From: Sialis fuliginosa
Taxonomy: Eukaryota > Arthropoda > Insecta > Megaloptera > Sialidae
Length of the DNA: 64,000 nt
Assembly (NCBI GenBank): GCA_961205875.1
Contig: OY540821.1
Location: 12,090,001 to 12,154,000 of the forward strand
Direction of reading: 5' to 3'
In this document: positions 12,285 to 23,576 of the stretch, piece after piece
How positions within the stretch are numbered: the first letter of the stretch is position 1
How the letters are laid out: each line of letters starts with the position of its first letter
The notes under the pieces: model-generated
The model's input: only the letters and a program-made list of their open reading frames with translations
Databases searched by the model: none
What the model was told of the DNA's origin: nothing
Program-made: the position numbers and the translations under genes

Positions 12285-12500
12285 AGTCTCTCTATCTGTA
12301 TGTCTGTTCGTTAGTGCGCATATAACTCGAGAAACACTTATCGGATTTACGTGTGTATTTTTATTTATTCATAAATATGTTCTGTGGCCAAGTTATAGTA
12401 TTATATTTTGTTATATTAGAGGTAACATAAGGAATAAGCAAGTCGGGAAAAAGTTAAATACTGAACAATAGGATACCATATATCTAACTTTTATATTTAA
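12285..12500 (+). repeat. Dispersed repeat family A, copy 1
   Basis: CTGTTCGTTAGTGCGCATATAACTCGAGAAA, AACATAAGGAATAAGCAAGTCGG and CTAACTTTTATATTTAAGC recur in order at 53075-53370 and 48185-48340, and in reverse at 32552-32880. Family consensus starts near a GTCTGTCCGTTAGTGCGC motif and ends at GCGAAGCCGCGTGTACAGCTAGT, which looks like an insect non-LTR/SINE-type or Helitron-type repeat. This copy lacks the middle CAATACG(C/T)TGCCTAAACC block. Confidence 0.7.
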
Positions 12501-14590
12501 GCCACAATGATTGATCTTATGTTAAAAAGAAAATTAAAAATGTTTGGGTTCTGTTTACGTGGACTTATGACCTGCAAAACATTAATCTTTATCGAAATAA
12601 ATGATTTCATCATCATAAGAACTTAATGTAGATATAATCTACCCTTTACAGCATCCAATTCAGTCTTATTGAAGAACTGTGTCAGCATTCGGACTTTTTT
12701 GATCGTCAATTGTTTATTTTGTTATCAATAATTATAGCTTTTAATTAAAAAATAACAAAAATTATTTGTAGTTTTTGTTCTGATTGGTTTTTGCTAGAGT
12801 GCTGAAAACGAATTTGAAATATGTAATTTATGCAATTTATCTTGCTAAATTGAATAGAATATTCAATAAATTTAATATCTTCAATATATCCTGAATCTAC
12901 ATCTATTTCAAACAAAATATGATACAAAGTTTTACACGAACTGTGAAGAAATTAAATGTTTTTAATATGACGGAGTTGAAATGTTCTAGCAGTTAAGACA
13001 TCAAAAAAACGCTAAGAAGTTGCAACTCTCTGTAATGCAACTTTTAATGCCGTGCTGAATTTTGTTGTAAACTTTTCATACACTTCCAAAGAACGTCATT
13101 ACGTAAACTTCAAGGAATAAAACAGACTTAAAATTTCCTCAAGCCTTGTTACAAGTTTTGTATATATTTGTTGTTCTTTTGCAGTTTATAATAAAATTTA
13201 TGAATTATTATTCATATCTATCTTAAACACGTACTGATTAGAGAAGATTTACAATAGTCCATAAAATGTATTAAATATTTAAATTTACACCGTAAATGTC
13301 GGTTCAAAAATTATTAATAAATAAACGGTTTTACTTTTTTTGAATTTCGCCAATCGTGAAAACTATCTCTATTATAATACATTTCATGAGGGTATTTTAC
13401 CCCGTTAAATCGTTTTACTGCAACCAAAAAAAAAAATTCTTACTTACTCTAACCACCTTAAACTATTTAGAAAATTTGAACTCGATACTTCATTATACCA
13501 AAAAGAATATGGCCACCCATCCAGAACTAAGTTTATATTTTTATTTGTAAGAGACAATATACTGTAAAAGGCAAAATAAAACATTAATAATTTATTCGTT
13601 TTAAAATTCCCCACAATTGATATTTATTTTAATAGTTAAATGATACGCCACTGATTTAACGGAGCACATTATTTGCAGAACACATTGGTAACAACGCTTA
13701 ATAATTTGTTATGAGTTCTATATATTATTTCCTTGTCTAAGCTAGGAATGTTCGCTATAAACAATACGACAATTTTGACATAAATATATTTTAAAATTGA
13801 GGAAGGTATATAAAAATTGATAACAATATTGAATCATTTTAGTATAAGTCATTAAAGATGTGAATTAGAATAATAATAGTAATAAAATAAATGTCAGTCC
13901 AAGTTGATAAAGGTTTTTATTAATTAATTTAATTAATTAATTTTTTGAAAAATGTTGCTAGAAATTTTAACAAGCATTTAATTACTAATTGCAGTTCTAT
14001 CTCTGTAAAAATCACATTCATATTCATATTCTAAATAAAAAAATTTAGCTTTATAACGTTTCTATCATAAAAATGCACTAAGTACTTCATTTCATAAAAA
14101 AAATGTCATGAAAATCACTCAACTTCACATAACACATGACAAGTATACCGTCACTGATTGCTAAATCTGTTGGAGACACGAGTGTATAAGAATGGAATCT
14201 AGAATGCGTCGAGTTTCCAAGGCACTCTTTGTGGATTCCTCACACGGACTTGGATATAATTGGTGGAGTGACCGCAGTGCATAAAGATAGTGACACTTGA
14301 GCAGAATTGCAATGTCCACACTTGCTAGACCTTTATTTTGAGAACATTAACAGTTGTTTTTGTAGTACTGTTTTGTTCTTGTATTTGCTATGAAATAATT
14401 AATTAAATTTGTGATACGTACGCTACAATTTAAATTAAAACAAGCCGTGGGGTGAGACCCTTTAGGTCCACACAATCAACTTCCAAAAATGGTATGACTA
14501 TAAATACTTGAATACTGATTATTTGTTTCCATATAGTTTGTGAATATTTTTTTTAATATGTATATCCTAATGTCAATAATATAAAACACA
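12501..14590. other. AT-rich stretch with one GC-balanced patch
   Basis: 14130-14330 is GC-balanced and looks unique (GAATGCGTCGAGTTTCCAAG, GGAGTGACCGCAGTGC). It has no open frame long enough to call and may be regulatory or an old element. An orphan ACGCCACTGA end lies at 13646. 13916-13942 is TAAT/TTAA low complexity. Confidence 0.4.
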
Positions 14591-14594
14591 TTTT

Positions 14595-14885
14595 CACCCC
14601 TTCAATGTTTCATTATTTGTATTGTAGAATATTTATACATATGCTAAGTTTCAAGTAAATCCGACCAAAAAAATTAATCTTAGCCACAAAAACTTTTACA
14701 CCCCTTTTTACTCCCGTGGGGGTTGAATTTCGAAAAAGTGTTTCTTTCAGATCATATTTTCGTCAAGACGCTTCCATTGGTACCCCAACGAAGTCAATAG
14801 GATTTTTTATTTGCGAGATTTCGTGCAAGAAAAAAATTATACGCACGTAAGTACATACACAAACACATCTCTCTGAAAAAAGTGA
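14595..14885 (+). repeat. Dispersed repeat family B, longest copy
   Basis: It joins the two parts found separately elsewhere: TTTCAAGTAAATCCGACC ... CCCGTGGGGGTTGAATTTCG (reverse of 450-535) and TTTCTTTCAGATCATATT ... TTTGCGAGATTTCGTGCAAG (as at 2190-2280). It ends near ACGCACGTAAGTACATAC. Non-coding. Confidence 0.65.
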
Positions 14886-15589
14886 AATATACTTATAGTT
14901 ACAGAGTATTATGTTGTCAAAAAGATGTTTTATTTTATTCTATGACATAAGTCAAATATATACAACAATGTTCATCTTAAACAAAATGTAGGTAATTAAA
15001 ATGTCAGTACCTATATGAAATTAAAATTAATTTGTTACCAAATAACTAAAACGCACCTTCTGAAAGTAACGTCTCAAAGTTTTATAATCATAAAAGATTT
15101 TCTTCTCATATTTACTGAACAATGAACATACTCCTTACAAAATAATAGAAAATCTTACATCAGGAGCGCTTTGTAAGTTTATATTACAAAGTTACAAATT
15201 TAATAATTCACTTAATTGTTTAAACGGAGTTATATTTAGCGCAATGTGTTTTCATTTCAAAATGCATTCCTAAGCCTACGTCAACTCAAATCTCACTTCA
15301 AAGCCCTCGTCTTTAAATTCAAGTAGGCAGCTATTTAAACAGTACGTACTCAATTTACTTTACTATTGTAGTAAGTAGTTAACATTATTGCAACTAGTTG
15401 GGTTCAAGTATGAGTTTGTCGGTGACATTTTTAGTAGTAATATAATAACTATCATAACTCTATGTACATTGTTACGTATATTAAACATAAATAAAGCTCG
15501 AAAGTAATATTACTTCTTCGCCAATATCTGAAAGATTCGAGAAGTTAATAGAGACAAAATTGTTATCCGATTTCAGAATTTTTTCTAGA
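14886..15589. other. AT-rich spacer, nothing recognised
   Basis: No element boundary, hairpin or coding frame supported. Confidence 0.4.
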
Positions 15590-15725
15590 TCTTTTCATTT
15601 CAGGTCAAGACATTTTTCGTCGTCTGTATGTGTCTCTCTGTCCTCTGAATATTTGTCACACTTATAAGCTCTTGTTTATAAAGGAGGGGTGACATCCCAA
15701 AATATTTATTTTTCGAAATATCTCA
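15590..15725. repeat. Dispersed repeat family H
   Basis: TTTCAGGTCAAGACATTTTTCGT, then TGTCTCTCTGTCC, TTGTCACACTTATAA and GGAGGGGTGACATCCCAAAA. The same order occurs at 41105-41330 (TTTCAGGTCAAGACAAACATTTTTCG ... GTCACACGCATAACTC ... GGAGGGGTGACACTTCCAAAA). Probably a reverse-running tail of a retroelement-derived repeat. Confidence 0.55.
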
Positions 15726-16536
15726 AGAACGAACACATGTTACGTAAAAATATTACTACAATACTGTAACTTAGGTGGTGAAATATTCCTTTACGAAGAT
15801 TTAAATTTAAATCGCCATTTCTTTATTTAATCGCTATTTACTTTGACAAATTAAATGTCATTTTGAAGTTTGCATAGCAGAAAAATTCAAATTTAGATTG
15901 AAATTGCTAAAATACTAAAAATATACGTAAAAATTATCAGGCACGTATTAAAAATTAAATGGTTATCCAATGTCAGTTCATCTGAATACTTATTTAAGGT
16001 GTAAGGGTTAAGAAGCACTTAAAAGATTTTTTTTATACTAAAAATCTCATAAAATAAGTATATCTCTGTTGAAATCTTCAATTTGTGTATAATAAAAATA
16101 ATATAAATTAATAAAAAAATAAGAATTTTACATACCAACTTCGATGTTTCGAAAACAGCATTACATAAAGACCTGAAACAAATGCATTTTTTATAGTATT
16201 TCGTCCAATAAAGAATGAATATTTCTGTGACATTTATATGATTCAACCTCTAAATTTTATTATTTGTCGGCCATTTTAATTGAAAAAAACCAACTGGTTT
16301 TGTATTTTAGAGAGATACTTTACATATTTGAAATATTTAAATGAATTTCAAAACCCACAAACAACATTAACATGGTACAGTTAAGTTCTGTGAATTTATT
16401 AACAACTGATCTGACCAAAAATCACATAACACAACGCTAAGTATGATTGCAGGCATATGAATATGCCACGTCACGTGGTAAATGTAAACAATTGTGTTTA
16501 ATACACATATGAATCATGCAACCATACAGTATAACG

Positions 16537-17247
16537 TATGTCTGTACAGTGGCGTGCAATACAAATTATCAGTTGTTATTATCATTAAAATTGATTGATT
16601 AATCTCTTCCCAAAAGATGCCAAAACAAAAGCGAACGTTTATATTTTGAAAGTTGTTAATTTGTAATAGAATAAAATATTTTTAAAACTATTACCTACAT
16701 TTAATAAATATTGAATAGATTCACTTTCAATTCTTTCTGTTCTAACCGATTGAAAAATAGAAGTCATGTCAAATGTATTTTTGAATTTATGTTAAAGTAG
16801 CTATTTTGGTTTATTTAATACAATAAAGGATTCATTGCAAATTATACAAAAATTGTCATGTGCAAGATGAGCTTCACGTAATAATGTCCCGTACCATGTA
16901 ATTTTTGATGTAAATAACGTCGATACTAAGAAGGGTGGGGGGGGGGGTATTTCAGAAATTTGATACACTACTCGCCGGGATTCGATAAAAAAATTATGGT
17001 TACCCATTTAACCTCTTAAAAAAATTATTTTTATAACTCAGGTCTACAATTTACTATAAATATTACAAATATCAGCTTATTAGGTGGAAGTTAGAAGGCT
17101 CTGACAGACAGACAGACAGATTCGGTATGGAACATTAAAAATTATAAATAAATCATGTGTACGAGACTTAGCTAAATATACTTTAATTATTTTTACGACA
17201 AAACTACTGGAATTCCACCATACATAGCCAGCCACTGTACAAACATA
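16537..17247. mobile_element. Element with TATGTYTGTACAGTGGC inverted ends
   Basis: TATGTCTGTACAGTGGC (16537-16553) faces GCCACTGTACAAACATA (17231-17247), a 17 bp inverted pair with one mismatch. The CAGTGGC core is shared with the hAT-like ends at 45663 and 57732, but here the similarity extends 10 bp outside that core, so the true terminus may differ. The interior contains a family D copy. No transposase frame is visible. Confidence 0.5.
16870..17135 (+). repeat. Dispersed repeat family D with an internal G-tract
   Basis: GAAGGGT followed by 11 G residues (16937-16947), then GGTTACCCATTTAACC, TATAACTCAGGTCTAC and GCTCTGACAGACAGACAGAC. The same order (G-tract, AACCCATTTGCCCCC, GCTCTGACAGACAGACGG) occurs at 36550-36830. 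It lies inside the 16537-17247 element. Confidence 0.6.
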
Positions 17248-17584
17248 TATGTACATATCTGTGTGTAATGTTTACGCGCGTCCGCAAGCTGATAACAATA
17301 AATTTACTTTGCACGATTGTAATTTATACTTTATCATTCGGAATGGTAAATCGTAACAGTTTATAAATAATGCGATACAGTAAGTTTCCTGCAACTGTTA
17401 TGTGCTATGCCGGATGATTAAGCATTGACGGGGGCGTGAAATCGTGTCACATACCCCTCCTTCCGAAAATATTGCCTTTTTTTGATTTTTTAAATTGCAT
17501 GTATTGAATTGTTTATGATGAAATTATGTCGAGTGTTCTTTTTTACATTCCGTATATGGTAGAACTCAACATTATATGCTAATT

Positions 17585-18030
17585 GATATTTATTTATAAC
17601 TAGCGCATTGTATCCGGTGTTACCAGGGTTAGTTTATAAATTGTATTAATTAATTTAATCCACAAATTGTTTTTTTCCGACTTCATAAAACCTAACCTAT
17701 CTATTAGTGAAAACCGAAATAAAATCCGTTCAGTACTTACTGAGAAAAGCGTGTAAAATAATATTTTCTGACTCCCAGGAAACAGTTTTAGAATTTTCAT
17801 GAAAATCAAAATAAATAAATAGGTTAGCAACAAACATATAAACAATTTCGATATTTTCCTTTCTTGAAAGTGAAATGTTTCTTTATATTTGAATTTTCAA
17901 TCAATATATTTCAAAATATTTAATTGTTAACATGTGTCAAAAATCATCCAATTGTTCGACAAAATATTTGAAAGAAACGTGATTATAGTGACGTAAATTA
18001 ATAAAATAATGAAACCGTAAATTATAGAAT
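17585..18030 (+). repeat. Dispersed repeat family C, copy 1
   Basis: Starts CTAGCGCATTGTATCCGGTGTTACC and continues through TTTTCCGACTTCATAAAACC to AACCTATCTATTAGTGAAAACC, ATAAAATCCGTTCAGTACTTACTGAG. GTGATTATAGTGACGTAAATTAATAAAATA downstream recurs at 43635-43665. It is a decayed member of a repeat with at least six fragments in this window. The ATAAAATCCGTTCAG motif is frequent in Lepidoptera. Confidence 0.65.
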
Positions 18031-18795
18031 TCTACATCATTAACGTTTTTTTTTTGCGGGGAATTTTTTTTTTTAAATTGAACTAATAATAAATAACGAT
18101 AAAATGGGAACTTTTGATTGATTTCTCTGAAAATTATTATTTTAAAATTATTTTGCATGCCCGAACGGGTCAGGCCATTTCTGCCAGTTTTGTATGCCCA
18201 AACTGAGCTCGGTGCTGGGAGTTAAGGGGTAATAAACGCTAATCATTTAAAATAAGAACAAAAGTAAAAGAATACATGTTCAGTTACCCATCTCTATATA
18301 GATTCCTGCAAATTTGTATAAAGATTACTTTCAACTATTGTAGGTATTGATTTTAAATTAAATTAAATCTAAATACGCCATACATATGCATGTATGCTTT
18401 AAAATGTCTCAAACAAAGGAATAAAACGATGAAATGAAAACGCCAATCGTTTGACTATTTTAATTTTCATTACCCCACGTCTCATTTAAGTGCTACAGGA
18501 CGAGATGAATATAGTTTAAAGTTTTATGCAAATATGCAAACGGCAGACGAATTTGATTTTCTTAAACACACTCTATATTTACAAGACCACGTCCGTGTCA
18601 CTGCGACGGGTCGGATTTTATTTCAAACCTTTTGACGAAGGCCGCCGATATGTTCATCTCTGATAATTTCAGTAGCGGCCGTTGAAATTATTTAAAATAT
18701 TCTTTTTATCCACTACGAATATTTATAATTCTAATAAAACTAGAATTTAATGCTTTGAATGTCAGGATTCAACAACCCGATACATTATTTATATT
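18031..18795. other. AT-rich with one GC-richer segment
   Basis: 18155-18232 (GCCCGAACGGGTCAGGCC ... GGTGCTGGGAGTTAAGG) is GC-richer and contains a short CCCGAACGGG palindrome. No tRNA or snRNA signature was found in it. Otherwise nothing recognised. Confidence 0.4.
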
Positions 18796-19215
18796 CAGTT
18801 TGTCTATGTAAGATTATTTCAGTAACTACTGAACGGATTTTATTCTGGTTTTCACTAATGGATAGTGTTTCACAACAAAGATTTAGGTGAATTATTTGAT
18901 AAAATATTTATATTCAGTTTATCTGTCTCACTGTGCACGATTATCTCAGTACTAAGAATTTTATTTCGTTTTTCACTAATGGATAGAGTGTTTCGCGAAG
19001 AAGGTTTAGGTGTATAATATAATTCATTAAATTTACACATATGTACTATACATATGTGTAAATTTAATGAAGTAGGAAAAAAACAATCGTCGGAGAGATA
19101 TCTTCTCGTGCGCTGCGTAAATAGTTAGCGATAAGTGAAAACGATGTTTAATAAGTTTATTACAGATTAAATTTACATCCCCGTGTAGACTGGGTCCATG
19201 CGCTAATATTTCATA
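18796..19215 (-). repeat. Dispersed repeat family C, reverse copy with a duplicated tail
   Basis: Two diverged tandem tail units (each with TTCAGTTT.TCT, GGATTTTATTCTGG or TTTTATTTCG, and TTTTCACTAATGGATAG) lie at about 18796-18890 and 18912-19015. They are followed by a perfect palindrome and then the head part GCGCTGCGTAAATAGTTAGC ... GATTAAATTTACATCCCC ... GGGTCCATGCGCTA. It is the reverse complement of the layout at 17585 and 55080. The minus-strand open frame at 19033-19257 overlaps it and is not a gene. Confidence 0.65.
19023..19071. repeat. Perfect palindrome, 23 bp arms with a 3 bp loop
   Basis: TTCATTAAATTTACACATATGTA, loop CTA, then its exact reverse complement. It sits between the duplicated tail and the head of the family C copy. 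Exact arms in an otherwise decayed repeat suggest a recent local inversion event, or gene-conversion-like correction. Confidence 0.9.
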
Positions 19216-20044
19216 AAAAGAGAAGGTCTGAGTGACTGACTCATCAACACCCAGCACAAATCCCCGGAATTAGAAACGTGGCATTTTAAGGGGTGTTAAA
19301 CTACATATCGCGATATTTCAGATTTCATCCCTAATAGAGGTAAAAAATTGTTCCAAACTGACTCATCAATGTACAGCCCATACCTCTGGATTAAAAAAAC
19401 ATACAATTGTATGGGTGTCTTTCTTTTATGACATTAGTACTTTCTATAAATTCAACTCTTAAGGATAATGCATAGAATTAAAAGGCGACAGTTATTTGTC
19501 GGTAAACTAAAATAATAATACTACAGATGGCACGCAAATCCCCCCCCCCTCAAAAAAAAAACAATACCCAATCCTGTTGTAGACCAAAGTCTTACTAAAT
19601 AAAATAAAAACGCTCTGCGTATGTATCCTTGAAAAAGTCAACTGAAGAATAACTTTAAATATTTTCTATTGCATCAAGCGCCCTGTTTTACCGTCCATTT
19701 CCCGCCACTGGTGTATCCGCGCAGCCACCGACGACGTGTCTGGGATACGAACACAAGCAGTCGTGATTTGAATACACACCCGCCGTCGTCCACTCTTTTG
19801 GTTTATTCACACATAGACAACCATTTATCTATGTATTTTTTTTGTATAACGAGCAAAAGATTTATACTTTTAATGTTGGTAAACATGGATGTCATAAAAA
19901 ATAAGTGCGTATTATATTTTGATTTTTATCATGGAAATTTCTTGAAATTTTACGAGCTTCAACACCGCCCAGACAATATATAATGAACCAATCTATAAAG
20001 TTTAGTCTAAATTAATTGTTCTGGTCATAGGCCTAGATTTCATT
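19216..20044. other. Mostly AT-rich, with a C/A tract and a GC-richer segment
   Basis: A C-run followed by an A-run (TCCCCCCCCCCTCAAAAAAA) lies near 19540-19560. 19680-19800 is GC-richer (CGCGCAGCCACCGACGACG). Its open frame (19669-19983) has no recognised domain and ends in AT-rich sequence, so I do not call it. Confidence 0.4.
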
Positions 20045-20222
20045 GTGATTTCAAATTTCGACCAACGCGAACAGTTAAAAAAGTACAAAAATTTTTATAT
20101 AGTAAATTTCGAAAAAATTAAAAACCGTTTGAAAATTTCAACTTTTTCCGCTATTCTCTATAAAATAAACATACTTTTAACAAAATCTAAACTTAAAACT
20201 TGTAAAATAAAATTACATGCAT
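20045..20222. repeat. Diverged relative of the 45862-46609 foldback
   Basis: TTTCAACTTTTTCCGCTATTCTC and TAAAATAAACATACTTTTAACAAAATC parallel the right arm of the foldback at 46465-46530 (TTCAACTTTTCACGTCATTTTC ... CAATAAACATACTTTTAACGAAATC). The match is partial. It indicates that the foldback belongs to a dispersed family. Confidence 0.45.
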
Positions 20223-20446
20223 TCATATAACAATAATTATTTTTTATTTAAATCAACTTTAATTTAAACTATACGGTTTAATAGATACATTCAAATATTC
20301 AATCACGCGTGCTCACGAACCAAGGTTTGAAAATCCCATACGTTCACGTCGAGTCACGAACCGCGCTCACTGATTATGAAAATCTACCCCCTCCCCCCAA
20401 TAGGTAAAATTAAATCGGTAACTATGGTTTTGCCTAGAACAAATAT

Positions 20447-20450
20447 CTAT
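20447..20450. repeat. Left 4 bp target site duplication (CTAT)
   Basis: CTAT immediately precedes the element end GGGTTATTCC. The same CTAT follows the other end (GGAATGCCCC) at 24519-24522. Confidence 0.6.
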
Positions 20451-21625
20451 GGGTTATTCCATGCCAAATCATCTAGCCCATGACCCCGACCATTTTTGAT
20501 TTAGCTTATAATTTTATATTTTATAGTACCCATATAAATAATTACTCATGAATTTTTTCAAATTTTTTTTTCAACTCTGTAAGAAGTTATAAATATTTAA
20601 AAATTTTATTTCGAAAATTTTTAAATTCCTGTAACTTTTTGAAAAACACAGATATATCAAAAATTAATATATCATTTTTTTCGTCTTAGATTGTGCTTTT
20701 ATACAAAAATACTCAAAAAATTATTAATTCTCTTTTTTGAAGTTTTTTTCCAGTTTAAAATAAAAAAAAGTTTTTTTAAACATGAACGTCACGATTTTTT
20801 TCGCTGAAAAAATTCTCAAAATTAATTTAGCAAATTACTAAACTTTTGAAATAAAAATTATCGTGGGCCAACATTTCATTATATTTTTTTTCGAATTTTG
20901 AAAAAAAAAATGCTTTCATCTTTTTAAAAATATTTCTTTTTGCTAAATAATTTTTATCCTTCATTTTCGACTAAAATTTGGTATTTGTCCTTTCGAAACT
21001 CGAAAGACTTGGCAAAACATAACAATTGTCAGGAACACCAAAAATTGTGTCTACCGCATAAAATGTGATTAGTGCATAGCGTATCCCCATTTTTCGAAGT
21101 GCTTTTTCCAGTTTGAAACAAAAAAAAAGTTTTTTAAACATGAACGTCACGTTTTTTTTCGCTGAAAAAATTCTCAAAAATAATGTTGCAAATTACTAAA
21201 CTTTTAAAATAAAAAAAACGTGGGCCAACGATTCATTATATTTTTTTTTCGAATTTTAAAAAAAAATCTTTCATCTTTAAAAAATATTTCTTTTTCTAAA
21301 TAATTTTTAACCTTTCATTTGCGACCAAAATTTTGTTTATGTCCTTTCGAAACTCGAAAGCGATGGCAAAACATAACAATTGTCAGGAACACCAAAAATT
21401 GTGTCTACCGCATAAAATGTGATTAGTGCATAGCGTATCCCCATTTTTCGAAGTGCTTTTTCCAGTTTGAAACAAAAAAAAAGTTTTTTAAACATGAACG
21501 TCACGTTTTTTTTCGCTGAAAAAATTCTCAAAAATAATGTTGCAAATTACTAAACTTTTAAGATAAAAAAAAACGTGGGCCAACGATTCATTATATTTTT
21601 TTTTCGAATTTTGAAAAAAAAATCT
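20451..21625. repeat. Left terminal inverted repeat with internal 354 bp tandem duplication
   Basis: From the outer end it pairs with 24518 inward to about 23577. The segment holding CGAAAGACTTGGCAAAACAT ... GTGCTTTTTCCAGTTTGAAA occurs twice, with start positions 354 bp apart, giving two near-identical minus frames at 20971-21177 and 21337-21531. The third copy is at 23770-23994 in the other arm. These frames are repeat artefacts, not genes. Confidence 0.8.
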
Positions 21626-21725
21626 TTCCTAAAAATATATCATAAATAAGTGAGAATTTAACATTTTATTATAAAGATAATAATAACTTAAATAATTAAT
21701 TCTGTCGTTACTTAAAATAAAAAAA

Positions 21726-22203
21726 TTATAAATTTATATTTCCTTGACGTTTAAAGAATTTGGTAATTCGCAATTCCTCTGAATTGGAGTAATCTTTAAC
21801 TTTTAATGATTCGCCATTTTTATCAGGAACAACACAATGTAGTTTTTGGGTTCCTCTAATAGTTTTAGCAGTTTTATACCGATCACTTAATTTTAACATA
21901 ACGTTATTATAATCCTCTAATGATGAAAATTTCACTGTTATGTTCGGTAAATTATTTGGTTTGGTAGCCCACGTAAACAATTCCATAGCGGTAGTTATTT
22001 GTTGATTTACTGGTAGTTGTAGACTGGCTCGTGCAGATATTCTTTTCATTGTACCACCTACGCCATCGCAGGGTCCTTTACCATGAGAAGTGGCGAAAAA
22101 ATGCCATTCAGCCGGTATCCCAAAATCATCTTCATGATAATATAAATTTATAAAATTTTTGTAGTTTTTAAACTGCTGTGGCGCTCCATCAAAAATAATA
22201 AAT
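21726..22203 (-). pseudogene. Transposase-like C-terminal block
   Basis: A continuous frame of about 159 codons reads leftward without a start codon at its beginning; the first Met is internal, at 22049. It opens with FDGAPQQFKN, continues EDDFGIPAEWHFFATSHGKG and PCDGVGGTMKRISARASLQ, and ends ITKFFKRQGNINL before a stop. I recall the HFFATSHGKGPCDGxGGTxKR signature from a large family of uncharacterised animal proteins encoded by DNA transposons. The Asp in FDGA and the Asp in CDG are plausible catalytic acidic residues by analogy with DDE/D nucleases, but this is inference. The preceding family segment that usually separates it from the N-terminal half is missing here. Confidence 0.7.
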
Positions 22204-22284
22204 TTTAGCAGCTTTCTCAGAAATAGTTTTTACAAAATCAATAATTATTTTCTGAGTGCATTTTTCACGGTAAGACTGGTATTA

Positions 22285-22430
22285 TTCTTTCAAATTTGAT
22301 AGAATTAATCGTTTTTGAATATGGACACGTTCTCCATCATCATTCCGAATCGAAACATAATATTTTTTTCCAGGCATATTAATACTGATAATGTCATCAG
22401 TATAAAAAGTTAGAAACTTTCAACTTTATT
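22285..22430 (-). pseudogene. Transposase-like middle block
   Basis: In the minus direction a frame reads FYTDDIISINMPGKK followed by VSIRNDDGERVHIQKRL and ILSNLKE, then a stop codon. The order (after the upstream coiled or charged region, before the FDGA..FKN block) is that expected for the same protein. A poly-T run at 22430-22442 and a stop at the end of the upstream block separate it from that block. Beyond LSNLKE only about 80 bp remain before the next block, so a substantial internal deletion has removed the part between them. Confidence 0.6.
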
Positions 22431-22475
22431 TTTTTTTTTTTAATTATCTGAAATACATGGACAGTTTACGAATCA

Positions 22476-23369
22476 TTAAATGTTCTCAGTAAGAGTTTTT
22501 TTACCTAATTTTGATTGGGGGGTAGAGAGTATTACTTTTGTTTCATTGAGTTTTTTAGCTGCCTTTACCATATATTCAGATGCATTCATAACTTGACTAA
22601 TTTGTTTAACGCCCCAATCCATAGGTAATAATGTGAGAATTTGAATTTTCTGTGCTTTTATTGTGTCTTTGTTATGAAACTTTGTCTTCAAACGCACAAT
22701 CAAATTCTCAAAGTCATCATTGGCAGTATTTATTCCTAATGATTTCTTTAAATTAAGACAGAGATTATTAACTTTTCGATGTAAATAAAAGTAATTATTT
22801 AATTTTTTTGAAGGAATTGGCGATTCATTTAATAATTCGAGCGCTTTATTAATGATTGGTAATTCTGTATCGATGTTTATCTGAGAAGCAGTTTGTTGTG
22901 ATGATATAATATCATCAGTGAAAACAGATGAAGAATCTAAAAAAGAAAAATATTTGTGCTTCTTTCAAATGGAAATAAATAACAAATAACTATTTTACGA
23001 CTAAAAAATGTATTTGAAATCATTCGTACCTAACACAGTTTCTAAAAAAAGATTACATTCATTTACTTCACTATCACTAGCATCATCATTATCAATATTA
23101 ATATTTCCAATATCTCTTGATGTTTCTGGTGCATTAAACTGAAGTTAAATTCGACATTGTTTACACAAATAACCATTTAAACCCCATTTCTTTTGCACAG
23201 CTTTGGTTGCCAACCGTAAACATTTCATCATAGAATGATTATTTAAATTAAAAGGATTACAGCAGCGACTGAACTGATGTGACATTACGAAATATTTAAT
23301 TATCAATATAAGAACACTACTAAAATTCAAAAAGTCCACAAATTTCAGTGAAAAATGTTTAACTAACAA
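22476..23369 (-). pseudogene. Transposase-like N-terminal half with one intron
   Basis: The first coding block starts at MSHQFSRCCNPFNLNNHS (Met near 23286; a longer frame starts at 23369) and carries a Cys-rich, zinc-binding-like start (CCNPF ... LCKQCR). A frame break near 23145 leads to an acidic stretch (DIGNINIDNDDASDSE). A well-formed intron follows: donor G|GTACG at 23029, T-rich acceptor TTTTTTTAG ending at 22937 (93 bp). After splicing the frame continues through LNNYFYLHRKVNNLCLNLKK and LLPMDWGVKQISQVMNASEY to a stop at 22476. Cys-rich start, charged middle and helical block match the layout of the transposon-protein family ending in HGKGPCDG. The frame break and stop make this copy inactive. 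Confidence 0.6.
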
Positions 23370-23576
23370 ATACTAATAATAAAACAAAAGCAATATATTA
23401 GAACTACAACAATTAAAAATTGATATGAATTTTATTAAAATTGAAATATGTTGTTAAACATTATACAGAAATAGATGTATCATTAATAATTTTATAAAAT
23501 TTTGTAATATCTAAAATATGCAGCAGATTTTCAAAAAAGTGATTGTTGTAAATATATTTTTTTGTTTTTTTGTATG

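Noticed and set aside
12136..12471. 111-codon hydrophobic ORF resembling a membrane protein
   Set aside because: Its second half is a family A repeat, and the hydrophobicity comes from T-rich sequence.
18155..18232. GC-rich segment considered as a tRNA or snRNA gene
   Set aside because: No cloverleaf pairing, no A/B boxes, no Sm site found by eye.
20971..21177. 68-codon ORF repeated at 21337-21531 and 23770-23994
   Set aside because: All three lie in the inverted repeats of the transposon and exist because the DNA is repeated. Composition is homopolymer-driven.
22476..23369. Treating the transposase pieces as an intact host gene
   Set aside because: They lie between long inverted repeats, contain a frame break, a stop and an internal deletion, and carry a transposon-protein signature.
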